From NCBI GenBank assembly GCA_033763935.1, contig JANRJO010000037.1, forward strand, positions 31,545 to 95,544: 64,000 nucleotides of DNA, in the 5' to 3' direction. Below the pieces are notes generated by a model that saw nothing but the letters and a program-made list of their open reading frames with translations, searched no databases and had not been told where the DNA came from. Origin of the DNA: DALYJJ01 sp033763935 (GTDB lineage Bacteria; Acidobacteriota; Terriglobia; Bryobacterales; Bryobacteraceae). This document shows positions 57,655 through 64,000 of this stretch, piece by piece (within the stretch, counting starts at the first letter, position 1; each line of letters begins with the position of its first letter). The position numbers and the translations under genes are program-made.

Positions 57655-58681
57655 ATTGCAGGAGGTTCTGATCTGCTTCGGCAAACAGAAGCAGACCGAC
57701 ATTGCCGCTGCCAATACCAGCGGCCAGATGTGGCAGTTGCGCAAGCTGAATGCCGCGCTTGCCAATCCGAAGCTGAACACAGAGAACGACGCCGAGGAAT
57801 TTGGCAAGGGCCACGAGTTCCCGACGCAGTCCTTCCAGACTTCCTGGGACGTGAACGGCACGCTGGAGAAGTACCTCGGCGCTGAGATCGGCGCATGGGC
57901 GATGGCGTACGGCCTGGGCAAGGTCGTGAAGTCGGGCACGAACCCCAACTTCACTTATACGTGCACGCCGCTCATCCCGGCGAATGGCGACGCGGCCGAA
58001 CTGCCGTACTTCTCCTTCGTCGAGCAGATCCGGCCTGGAGCGGGCGTGGTTGTTGATCGCATGGCGGTCGGATGTGTCGTCGAAGGATGGACGATCGCGA
58101 TCGGCAGCGGACCGGGTCGCGCCAACTCGAAGATTACGGTCGAGTTCGTCGGTTCCGGGAAAGCCGCGGAACCCTCCGGTATCACGATGCCGGCGGCGAC
58201 GCTCGAGAAGTTACTCCCGTCGGCCTCGCTCGCGCTCACGATCAACGGCGTCAACTACGTCTCGAACAAGAACATCGTTTCGCTGGAGACGTCCTGGAAG
58301 AACAATGTCCGTCTGGACAGCGGCTTCTATCCCGGCTCGGGCTTCCAGTCGCCAGGCGACGCCACGAGCGGAGCCATTCGCGGCCGCCTCGAGTTCGCCA
58401 ACCGCCAAGGGACGCTGAAGTTCGTGGCCCGCTTTGAGAACGGCTCGACGGAACTGACCAAGCTCAAGAATCAGTCCACCGGCACCGCCGTCATCTCTCT
58501 CACCTATGATTCCAACAACTCGCTCGATATCACCTGGCAGAAGGTGTCGTTCGCGATGGCCGAAGTCGGCGAGACGGACGGAATCGTGACGGTCTCGGTC
58601 GAATGCCTGCCGATGTACGACTCCACGAACGGTATCGTCTCGGCGGTGTCGAAGTGCACCGTGGACAACATCTGCCAATAG
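57641..58681 (+). CDS. tail tube protein
   Basis: The 346-residue product is beta-rich with two similar halves: GHEFPTQSFQTSWDVNGTLE and KNIVSLETSWKNNVRLDSGF are paired strands, GWTIAIGSGPGRANSKITVE and GRLEFANRQGTLKFVARFEN are others. This fits phage tail tube proteins, which assemble in hexameric rings. Position before the tail chaperone frames and the tape measure confirms it. Confidence 0.86.
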   Translation: MSTTRLQEVLICFGKQKQTDIAAANTSGQMWQLRKLNAALANPKLNTENDAEEFGKGHEFPTQSFQTSWDVNGTLEKYLGAEIGAWAMAYGLGKVVKSGTNPNFTYTCTPLIPANGDAAELPYFSFVEQIRPGAGVVVDRMAVGCVVEGWTIAIGSGPGRANSKITVEFVGSGKAAEPSGITMPAATLEKLLPSASLALTINGVNYVSNKNIVSLETSWKNNVRLDSGFYPGSGFQSPGDATSGAIRGRLEFANRQGTLKFVARFENGSTELTKLKNQSTGTAVISLTYDSNNSLDITWQKVSFAMAEVGETDGIVTVSVECLPMYDSTNGIVSAVSKCTVDNICQ

Positions 58682-58690
58682 GAGAGAATC

Positions 58691-59314
58691 ATGGAACAGA
58701 CGACTACTGTATTCGACGCGGCGCGCCCGATCGCGCTGCAGTTGCGGACTGCGGCGGGTGTGAGGACCATCCGGGTCCGCTTTCCCTCGGACGAGGAATG
58801 GACGGAGCGCCAGCGCCGCCGCAAGGTGATCATCAAGCAGTTGGGCCGGGGCGTCTCGGAGACGATCATCGCCAACGGCGAGGATGCCGACGCCGCACTG
58901 CTAGGCAAGATTCGAACAGCCGAAGGCGACGCGCCTGAGCTGGACGCGTTCGAGGCGAGCCGGATCGTCGAGCAATTGAGTCTGGCCGAGGTGGACGACG
59001 TAGTGCAAGCCGGCGATTCGTTCCGCGTGACCCTGCGCGTGCTCGGCGGTACCGTGACCCATGTTCTGAAGATGGCCTCGGCGAAAGATGTGACCGAGTA
59101 CCGCCGTGGCTTCGCCCGCGTTCTGGACCTTCCCTACAATCGCCAGGAACTCACCATCAACCTCGCGGCGGCGGGCGCGCTATACAAGAAGCTGAGCACG
59201 GAAACCGAGGGCTACGCCGGGGACGTTCCGATCATTCACCAGGCCGTCGCCGTCAAGGCCGCGATCGACGCTCTCGACGCGGGCTTCCAGGAGCTGGCCG
59301 ACCCAAACTCGTAG
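58691..59314 (+). CDS. tail assembly chaperone, gpG-like
   Basis: The 207-residue protein (AARPIALQLRTAAGVRTIRV, FPSDEEWTERQRRRKVIIKQ, LAEVDDVVQAGDSFRVTLRV) lies between tail tube and tape measure, the position of lambda G. It should coat the tape measure and recruit tube subunits. The end of the frame (GAC CCA AAC TCG TAG) contains a C CCA AAC slippery heptamer that lets ribosomes move to the -1 frame. Confidence 0.85.
   Translation: MEQTTTVFDAARPIALQLRTAAGVRTIRVRFPSDEEWTERQRRRKVIIKQLGRGVSETIIANGEDADAALLGKIRTAEGDAPELDAFEASRIVEQLSLAEVDDVVQAGDSFRVTLRVLGGTVTHVLKMASAKDVTEYRRGFARVLDLPYNRQELTINLAAAGALYKKLSTETEGYAGDVPIIHQAVAVKAAIDALDAGFQELADPNS
59302..59308 (+). promoter_or_regulatory. -1 ribosomal frameshift site CCCAAAC
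   Basis: In the zero frame it reads C CCA AAC, an exact X XXY YYZ heptamer, two codons before the TAG of the gpG-like frame. The -1 frame (CCC AAA) has no stop from upstream of this point to 59640. It corresponds to the slippery site between lambda G and T. Confidence 0.85.
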
Positions 59315-59640
59315 GCGGCCCGTGGCCCGAGCAGCCCTCCCTGCGATTTCTGGTGCATTGGGCCCTGCGCCGCGACGAACTCTGCGACCCGAGCCTCTGC
59401 CCCGATGCGCCTGATGATGGTTCCCGGTGCGACCACTGCACGCTCGACAAGCTCGATACGGCGCAGTCGTCGGAAGCCGGCCTGCTCATCCGGCGCGCCT
59501 TGGATCTCCGGGCCGCGTTGAAGCTGGGCATCCACCTCACCCTAGACGACATTCGCGCGGATGAGTTCAACGCGATGTTGATCCTCGAAGACGAACGCGA
59601 AAAGCTGGACCGCGAGCAGTTGAATTCCCATGGCCGATAA
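59308..59640 (+). CDS. frameshift extension of the tail chaperone, gpT-like
   Basis: Reading from the slip at 59308 gives 110 further codons (LVGGPWPEQPSLRFLVHWAL, then RRDELCDPSLCPDAPDD) to the TAA at 59640, producing a 316-residue fusion with the gpG-like protein. A GTG at 59353 could start it alone (95 residues), but there is no good ribosome site. Four Cys in two pairs (CDPSLC and CDHC) are present, which could bind zinc. The last 11 bases overlap the tape measure gene. Confidence 0.8.
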   Translation, partial: LVGGPWPEQPSLRFLVHWALRRDELCDPSLCPDAPDDGSRCDHCTLDKLDTAQSSEAGLLIRRALDLRAALKLGIHLTLDDIRADEFNAMLILEDEREKLDREQLNSHGR

Positions 59641-62600
59641 CAAACTCGAACTGGTCGTCGCCGTTGAGGTGGACAAAGCCAATCAGTCCATCAAAAGCGT
59701 CAACGCGAGTCTGTCGAGCATGGAGGCATCCGCCACCAAGAGCGCAAAGGGAGCGGCTCAGGGCATCGACGGGATGACCGCCGCCATGGTGAAAGGCGCG
59801 ACCGCCGGGAACCTGCTCGCCGACGCCATCAAGGGTGCGCTTGCCTGGGCCAAGGAGTTCACCGTCGGCTCCATCATGATGGCGGCTGAGAATGCCAAGG
59901 CCGAAGCATCACTCAAGGCGTTGGCGACCGCGCACGGCGTAGGAGCAACGGCGGCAGCAAAGCAGGTGGCCGCAATCGAAGACATCGGCTTCGAGTATAC
60001 GGAAGCTGCGCATGCTGTCGAGCGTCTGATTGTCGCGGATATGGACCTGGCGAAGGCCCAGGGTCTCGCCAAGCTCGCCAAGGATGCGGCGGCGGTGCAG
60101 AATGTCTCCGCAGGCGAGGCGATGGAGGGTATTGTCCTCGCCATCGAGTCAGGCGCGTCGCGCGGACTCCGCACACTCGGATTGTTCGTCGACTTCCAGA
60201 AAGAAGTCCTGATTCAGGAACTGAAACTGGGCCGCGCGCTCACCGAAACCGAAGAAAAGCAGGTCCGCTACAACGCCGTGATGCGCGAGGGTGCGAAGAT
60301 TCAGGGCGCGCATGCGGCCGCTTCGCAGACGGTCGAGGGCCAACTCGGCGCGCTTCGGCGCGAGTTCAACAACCTCCGGGAGGACATCGGGGCCAAATTC
60401 CAGGATGACCTGAAGGCGATGATCGGCAGTCTGCGAGGGCTGGTCGGGTGGTTGAAGGACAACACGGAACTGCTCCGGAAGTTTGGCGAGATTGCGCTTT
60501 GGGTGTCTGGCATTCTCGCATCGTATGCACTGGCCGAGAAGATCATGGCGCTGGCGAAGTCGATTGCCGCGCTCAGGCTCGCCAGTCTGAACCCCTACGC
60601 TCTGCTGGCCGTCGGGGTCGTTGGTGCTGGATTTGCGATCTACTCCAACTGGAAAGACACGCAGGAGCGGCTTCAGGCGCAGTTTGACGAGATGCAGCAG
60701 AAGGCCCTCCGCGAACAGCTCTTCAGCGGCAAGACCAGCGTTGAGGCTCTCCGCAAACAGGGGATGACCGACGACCAGATCCGGGAGCTTATTACCGGCA
60801 AGCGGCTCCTGCCCGGTGAGCAGCCGTGGGTATATGAGGGCCCGAAGATCACCCTCAAGACGGGAAATGAACCGGACCTTGAGGCGCTCAAGCGCGCCGC
60901 CGAAATCCGCAAGCGCCAGGCGGAAGTCGAACGCGAGTCCCGGCAAGCGGCGATCGAGGCCGGTGTGCGTGGCCAAGCGGGCTTCGCGCGCGAGATCGCC
61001 GAGATCAACGCCCAGATCCAGAAGTGGACCACGTTTGTGGATGATCGGGGCGTCGAGCACCGGATCGCGCTGACGGGCAAGGCCTGGCAGAACGTGCTCG
61101 ATCAGTTGTCCAACCGGTGGACGGCGTTCAAGGAGAAGCTGCTCAAAGACAATCGCGAGCACATCGCCGAATACCTCAAGGATGAAGAGGAAGCGGCACG
61201 GAAGCGAATCGAGTTCGAGTCCGAGGTGTTCCAGAAACGGCTTCAGTACAACGAGGAGATCTCGCGGCGGAACCTCGAACACATCGAGCGCATGCTGGGT
61301 GTCGAGGAGCAGCGGGCAGGCATCGATCGGGACGCGCGCCTCCGAGCGGTTGAGGCTGTTGACGCCCAGACCCTCGAGCAGAAGGTCGCTGTGGAACAGC
61401 GGAAGGCCGCCATCGAGGTGGACTACCTCGAGCGCGTCCACGAGATCAAGATGCGCCTTTTCGATCTCGAAACCTCGCGGATGGTCCTGGAGGAAGAGGC
61501 GAACCTGAAGCGCCTCGGCTACCGGGCAGACGAGGTGAAGGCGCGAATTGCGGAGCTCAGCCAGCAGCGCGAGGAGATCAGGCAGGCCAACCAGGAGGCG
61601 ACCGATGCCGCGATCGACGCGGCGCGCCAGAACGCCGCGAATCGCACGGCGGGAATGATTCGCGACCACAACCGGCAGGTGTTTGAATCCTTCAAGCGAC
61701 AAGCTGAAGGGGTCTTCGATGCGCTGCTCACGAAATCGCAGTCCATCTGGTCGGCTATCGGTAACTCGCTGAAGACGGCCTTGCTCACTGCCATCAAGGA
61801 CGTAGTCTCGTCGCGCGTGGCGGCGCTGCTGATGCAGTTGTTCACCGGCCAACGTGTGTCTCTTGCGTCCGGGGGATCGGGCGGCGGCGTTCTTGGCCGG
61901 TTAGGTGGCGTGTTGGGCGTCGGTGCGATCCCTGTCTTTGGCGCGGGCGGGAGCGGCCCGATCCCAGGCGGCGCGGCTGGTGGCTGGGGCACGCCACCAT
62001 TCATTCCGAACGGCGGCGGTGGTGGCGCTGGCTTTGGTGGCTTGACCACCGCAGCGGGCACGGGCGGCTTGTTTTCCAAGGCCAGTTGGGCGGGCACGCT
62101 TGCGAACCTGAAATCCTTGCTCGGGATTGGCGGCAGCGTCCAGTTGGCTCCGGGAGTGGCGACTACCTGGCAGGCGGCAACACTCGGCCAGAAGCTCTCC
62201 TCCATCGGCAAATCGAACGCGGCCCTGATGGGAGGCGCGTTGCTGGCGCTCGACGGCCTGCGGCGTGGTGGATGGCTTGGGGTTGGCGAGACGACGGCTG
62301 GTGGCGCGCTGATCGGGTTCAAGTACGGCGGTCCCCTGGGCGCGGCCATTGGTGCGGGAATCGGATTCGTTGCCGGTATTGTGCGCCTGTTCGTGAAGGG
62401 CGCGCAGGAGAAAGCCCGCGAGAAGATCAAGGCGACCTACGGCGTCGACATCTCCGACAAGGGACTCCTGAAGCAGATCGTTGACATCGCAAAGCAGGGT
62501 TTCGGCGGCAATCTTGACGTGGCGATCCGCGGCCAGCAGATCCGTGATCTCGTGGAGTTGTATGCAATGAGTACCGGCCAGAAGCCGACCGGCATGCCTG

Positions 62601-62923
62601 GCACGGCCCACCCGCTCGACCTCGTGCAATCCGGAGGCTCGCTTTTCCAGTCGCCCGGATACTCCAACGGCACCGCGCTCGCCGGCCTGGGAGGGCTGCC
62701 CACGCTCGACCGGATCGGCGGGGGTGTGGCGTCCGGTGCTGGCAACGTCGTGATCCAGTTGGACGGGCCGGCAACTACTGCACTGCTGCGCGGCGAGGCT
62801 GTGCAGGCTATTGCGGACAATCCACGTGCGGTTCAGGGAGCGGCGATGAGCGCCGCGCGATCAAATTCCGGCCGGAGGCAGATGGCCACGCTCCAAATGA
62901 GTCCCGGTCTGCTGACGACGTAG
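59630..62923 (+). CDS. tail tape measure protein
   Basis: This 1097-residue protein is the longest phage gene in the window. It is mainly helical, starting with NKLELVVAVEVDKANQSIKS, then Ala/Lys/Glu-rich coiled coils (for example 560-660 and 690-760). Hydrophobic segments lie near 295-335 (ALAKSIAALRLASLNPYALL) and 880-925 (GGPLGAAIGAGIGFVAGIVR). A Gly-rich region (770-830) precedes the second. Tape measures set tail length; one residue adds about 1.5 angstrom, so the expected tail would be about 160 nm (estimate from that general rule). Confidence 0.93.
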   Translation: MADNKLELVVAVEVDKANQSIKSVNASLSSMEASATKSAKGAAQGIDGMTAAMVKGATAGNLLADAIKGALAWAKEFTVGSIMMAAENAKAEASLKALATAHGVGATAAAKQVAAIEDIGFEYTEAAHAVERLIVADMDLAKAQGLAKLAKDAAAVQNVSAGEAMEGIVLAIESGASRGLRTLGLFVDFQKEVLIQELKLGRALTETEEKQVRYNAVMREGAKIQGAHAAASQTVEGQLGALRREFNNLREDIGAKFQDDLKAMIGSLRGLVGWLKDNTELLRKFGEIALWVSGILASYALAEKIMALAKSIAALRLASLNPYALLAVGVVGAGFAIYSNWKDTQERLQAQFDEMQQKALREQLFSGKTSVEALRKQGMTDDQIRELITGKRLLPGEQPWVYEGPKITLKTGNEPDLEALKRAAEIRKRQAEVERESRQAAIEAGVRGQAGFAREIAEINAQIQKWTTFVDDRGVEHRIALTGKAWQNVLDQLSNRWTAFKEKLLKDNREHIAEYLKDEEEAARKRIEFESEVFQKRLQYNEEISRRNLEHIERMLGVEEQRAGIDRDARLRAVEAVDAQTLEQKVAVEQRKAAIEVDYLERVHEIKMRLFDLETSRMVLEEEANLKRLGYRADEVKARIAELSQQREEIRQANQEATDAAIDAARQNAANRTAGMIRDHNRQVFESFKRQAEGVFDALLTKSQSIWSAIGNSLKTALLTAIKDVVSSRVAALLMQLFTGQRVSLASGGSGGGVLGRLGGVLGVGAIPVFGAGGSGPIPGGAAGGWGTPPFIPNGGGGGAGFGGLTTAAGTGGLFSKASWAGTLANLKSLLGIGGSVQLAPGVATTWQAATLGQKLSSIGKSNAALMGGALLALDGLRRGGWLGVGETTAGGALIGFKYGGPLGAAIGAGIGFVAGIVRLFVKGAQEKAREKIKATYGVDISDKGLLKQIVDIAKQGFGGNLDVAIRGQQIRDLVELYAMSTGQKPTGMPGTAHPLDLVQSGGSLFQSPGYSNGTALAGLGGLPTLDRIGGGVASGAGNVVIQLDGPATTALLRGEAVQAIADNPRAVQGAAMSAARSNSGRRQMATLQMSPGLLTT

Positions 62924-62926
62924 CCC

Positions 62927-63328
62927 ATGCCTGGCTCTATCCAGAATGCTGCACCGGCCACGGTGCTGCCGCAAAGCCTGTCTCGCGCTTTCGCGCGTTC
63001 GCAGGAGTATCCGGTCATCGAGAACGAGTACCGGAACGGAGAATCGCAGCGCTCGGTACCGGTGAACAACAGCCGGAAACGGTGGCGGCTGGCGAAGCGT
63101 CTGCCGCCCTCGCCGCTGCAGGCGCTCCGCGACTTCTACGATGCGCGGAGCGGGCCGACCGAACCGTTCTACTTCTACGATCCCTACGAGACCAACCCTA
63201 AGTTCTCCTGGGACCCAACCGGCGTCGCAACAACTGGCAGATACACCGTTCGGTTCGAAGGCGAGTGGAACCAGTCGTCCGGTCCGGGCCGGTCGGACGT
63301 GGACATCGAACTGGTGGAGTTGGCCTGA
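62927..63328 (+). CDS. minor tail/distal tail-region protein (133 residues)
   Basis: The 133-residue frame (RSQEYPVIENEYRNGESQRS, PPSPLQALRDFYDARSGPTE, then FYFYDPYETNPKFSWDPTGV) has the beta/turn composition of small tail-tip proteins placed after the tape measure. It may be a DUF2460-like or gpM-like tail-tip protein; I cannot choose. Starts three bases after the tape measure stop. Confidence 0.72.
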   Translation: MPGSIQNAAPATVLPQSLSRAFARSQEYPVIENEYRNGESQRSVPVNNSRKRWRLAKRLPPSPLQALRDFYDARSGPTEPFYFYDPYETNPKFSWDPTGVATTGRYTVRFEGEWNQSSGPGRSDVDIELVELA

Positions 63329-63344
63329 CACCCGAGGAGAGGCA

Positions 63345-63728
63345 ATGTCGTTTTCCGCTTACCTGGATCAGAAGATCCTTGAGAAGGCGTTTCTCGGGCA
63401 GGACTTCCAGGTCGCCGAGCACTGGTGCAGCCTGCACACCGCCGACCCGGGCAAGACCGGGCAGAGCGAGGCCTCAGGAGGCCCCTACGCGCGGCTGTCT
63501 CTCGCGCAGTTCACGGCTGTCGACAGCGACGGCGCCGCAAAGCGGGTCCGCAACGCACCGGCGCTTTTCTTCCAGGTTCCCGCTGGGACGTACACCCACA
63601 TCGGCATGTGGGATGCCGTTGTTGACGGGAACTTCCTCGGCGGCGGCGCGCTGTCGTCACCAGCCACCGTCAACGACGGGGACTTCGTCATCGTCCGCGA
63701 GAACGACTTGTCGATCCTCCAGGATTAG
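63345..63728 (+). CDS. tail fibre-like protein, Gp80 type
   Basis: The 127-residue protein has the pattern 'SFSAYLDQKILEKAF ... LHTADPG ... YARLSL ... ITHIGMWDA-like' typical of a small phage tail fibre or spike-tip group. GAGGAGAGG lies four to eight bases before ATG 63345. The frame can be extended back to 63141 only by overlapping the previous gene in another frame. Probably contacts the host surface, in line with its position. Confidence 0.72.
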   Translation: MSFSAYLDQKILEKAFLGQDFQVAEHWCSLHTADPGKTGQSEASGGPYARLSLAQFTAVDSDGAAKRVRNAPALFFQVPAGTYTHIGMWDAVVDGNFLGGGALSSPATVNDGDFVIVRENDLSILQD

Positions 63729-63737
63729 GAGCCGCAC

Positions 63738-64000
63738 GTGTCCACGATCCGCACCCAGTTCGGTCTCGTCACCAACTTCGGCATCACCCTGAACGGCCTC
63801 GCCACATCCGCCGCGCGCAGCTCCGCGAAGGTCGACAACCAGAACAGCCGTTACATCGACGCGATCTGCCAGTTCAAGATCAAGCCGGCGTCGGGATCTG
63901 TTGGCGACCGCTATGCCGTGTACTTCTTCGCTTGGGGCGCAGCCGATGACGCGTCTCCCATCTTTCCGGCTGGTGTGACCGGCGTCGATGAATCCGTGTC
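63738..64000 (+). CDS. phage tail-region protein, cut by window end
   Basis: GTG 63738 opens a frame of at least 87 codons (STIRTQFGLVTNFGITLNGL, ATSAARSSAKVDNQNSRYID, then FKIKPASGSVGDRYAVYFFA) that continues past the edge. The beta-rich content suggests a tail or baseplate-type subunit. Family not recognised. Confidence 0.65.
   Translation, partial: MSTIRTQFGLVTNFGITLNGLATSAARSSAKVDNQNSRYIDAICQFKIKPASGSVGDRYAVYFFAWGAADDASPIFPAGVTGVDESV

Larger units (their letters stand above)
43234..64000 (+). mobile_element. integrated lambda-like tailed-phage genome (left part), continues past window
   Basis: From the tRNA-Pro to the window end, all recognisable genes are phage: ParB-methyltransferases, terminase, portal, protease/scaffold, capsid, tail tube, tail chaperones, tape measure and tail fibre, in lambda order on the plus strand. 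No attR copy of the tRNA 3' end, integrase, repressor, replication or lysis gene is found inside the window, so the right boundary and the integration genes are expected beyond 64000. The morphogenesis frames look intact, with no stops or IS elements, so the element could be functional. Confidence 0.88.

Noticed and set aside
43234..64000. CRISPR array or anti-CRISPR in the prophage
   Set aside because: No regularly spaced repeats and no HTH-linked small gene cluster; only two direct copies of the leader element were found.

Overview
The window reads as chromosome from a high-GC acidobacterium, most like the Solibacter/Bryobacter group, with the left part of an integrated tailed phage at its right end. 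The host assignment rests on four very large Oar-type TonB-dependent receptors with an N-terminal carboxypeptidase-regulatory-like domain, two von Willebrand proteins of the type described as acidobacterial, Kdo synthesis genes (a Gram-negative envelope), and uniform GC-rich codon use. It is inference, since no rRNA is present.

Left part (1-15999). A minus-strand run treZ, GH57/DUF3536 protein, treY, DUF389 membrane protein and Kef-type antiporter is packed with ATGA-type overlaps. It joins trehalose synthesis from maltodextrins to ion transport, as an osmotic-stress operon would. Next come a small receiver-domain protein that has Glu where the phosphoacceptor Asp should be, a Tat-exported Gfo/Idh/MocA oxidoreductase, a bacterial SET-domain protein, malate dehydrogenase, an unrecognised protein, a PEBP protein and a secreted M20 peptidase.

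Middle part (16000-43139). One Oar-like receptor is followed by a radical SAM/SPASM enzyme, a glycosyltransferase and a GDP-mannose 3,5-epimerase. Then three more Oar-like receptors stand in tandem, each with its own intrinsic terminator and two with clear TTGCAA-N17 promoters, followed by a Crp/Fnr-family regulator. A MazEF-like pair with a palindromic operator follows. Then come kdsB-pyrG-kdsA (Kdo and CTP supply for LPS), two VWA proteins with a Trp/Arg-rich small protein, a PLP lyase, an M28 peptidase and a DtxR-type metal regulator.

Right part (43156-64000). A tRNA-Pro(GGG) with encoded CCA is followed directly by phage genes, so its 3' end is the probable attachment site. The phage carries two small unknown genes, two tandem ParB-methyltransferase fusions with different catalytic motifs (SPPY and DPPY), and two minus-strand genes that share a conserved leader. 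A lambda-order morphogenesis module follows: terminase small and large, gpW-like joiner, portal, S49 protease with a nested in-frame scaffold start, decoration protein, capsid, head-tail joiners, tail tube, two tail chaperone frames joined by a CCCAAAC slippery site, tape measure, and tail-tip/fibre genes running off the window. No integrase, repressor, lysis or replication gene is inside the window; they probably lie beyond its right edge.
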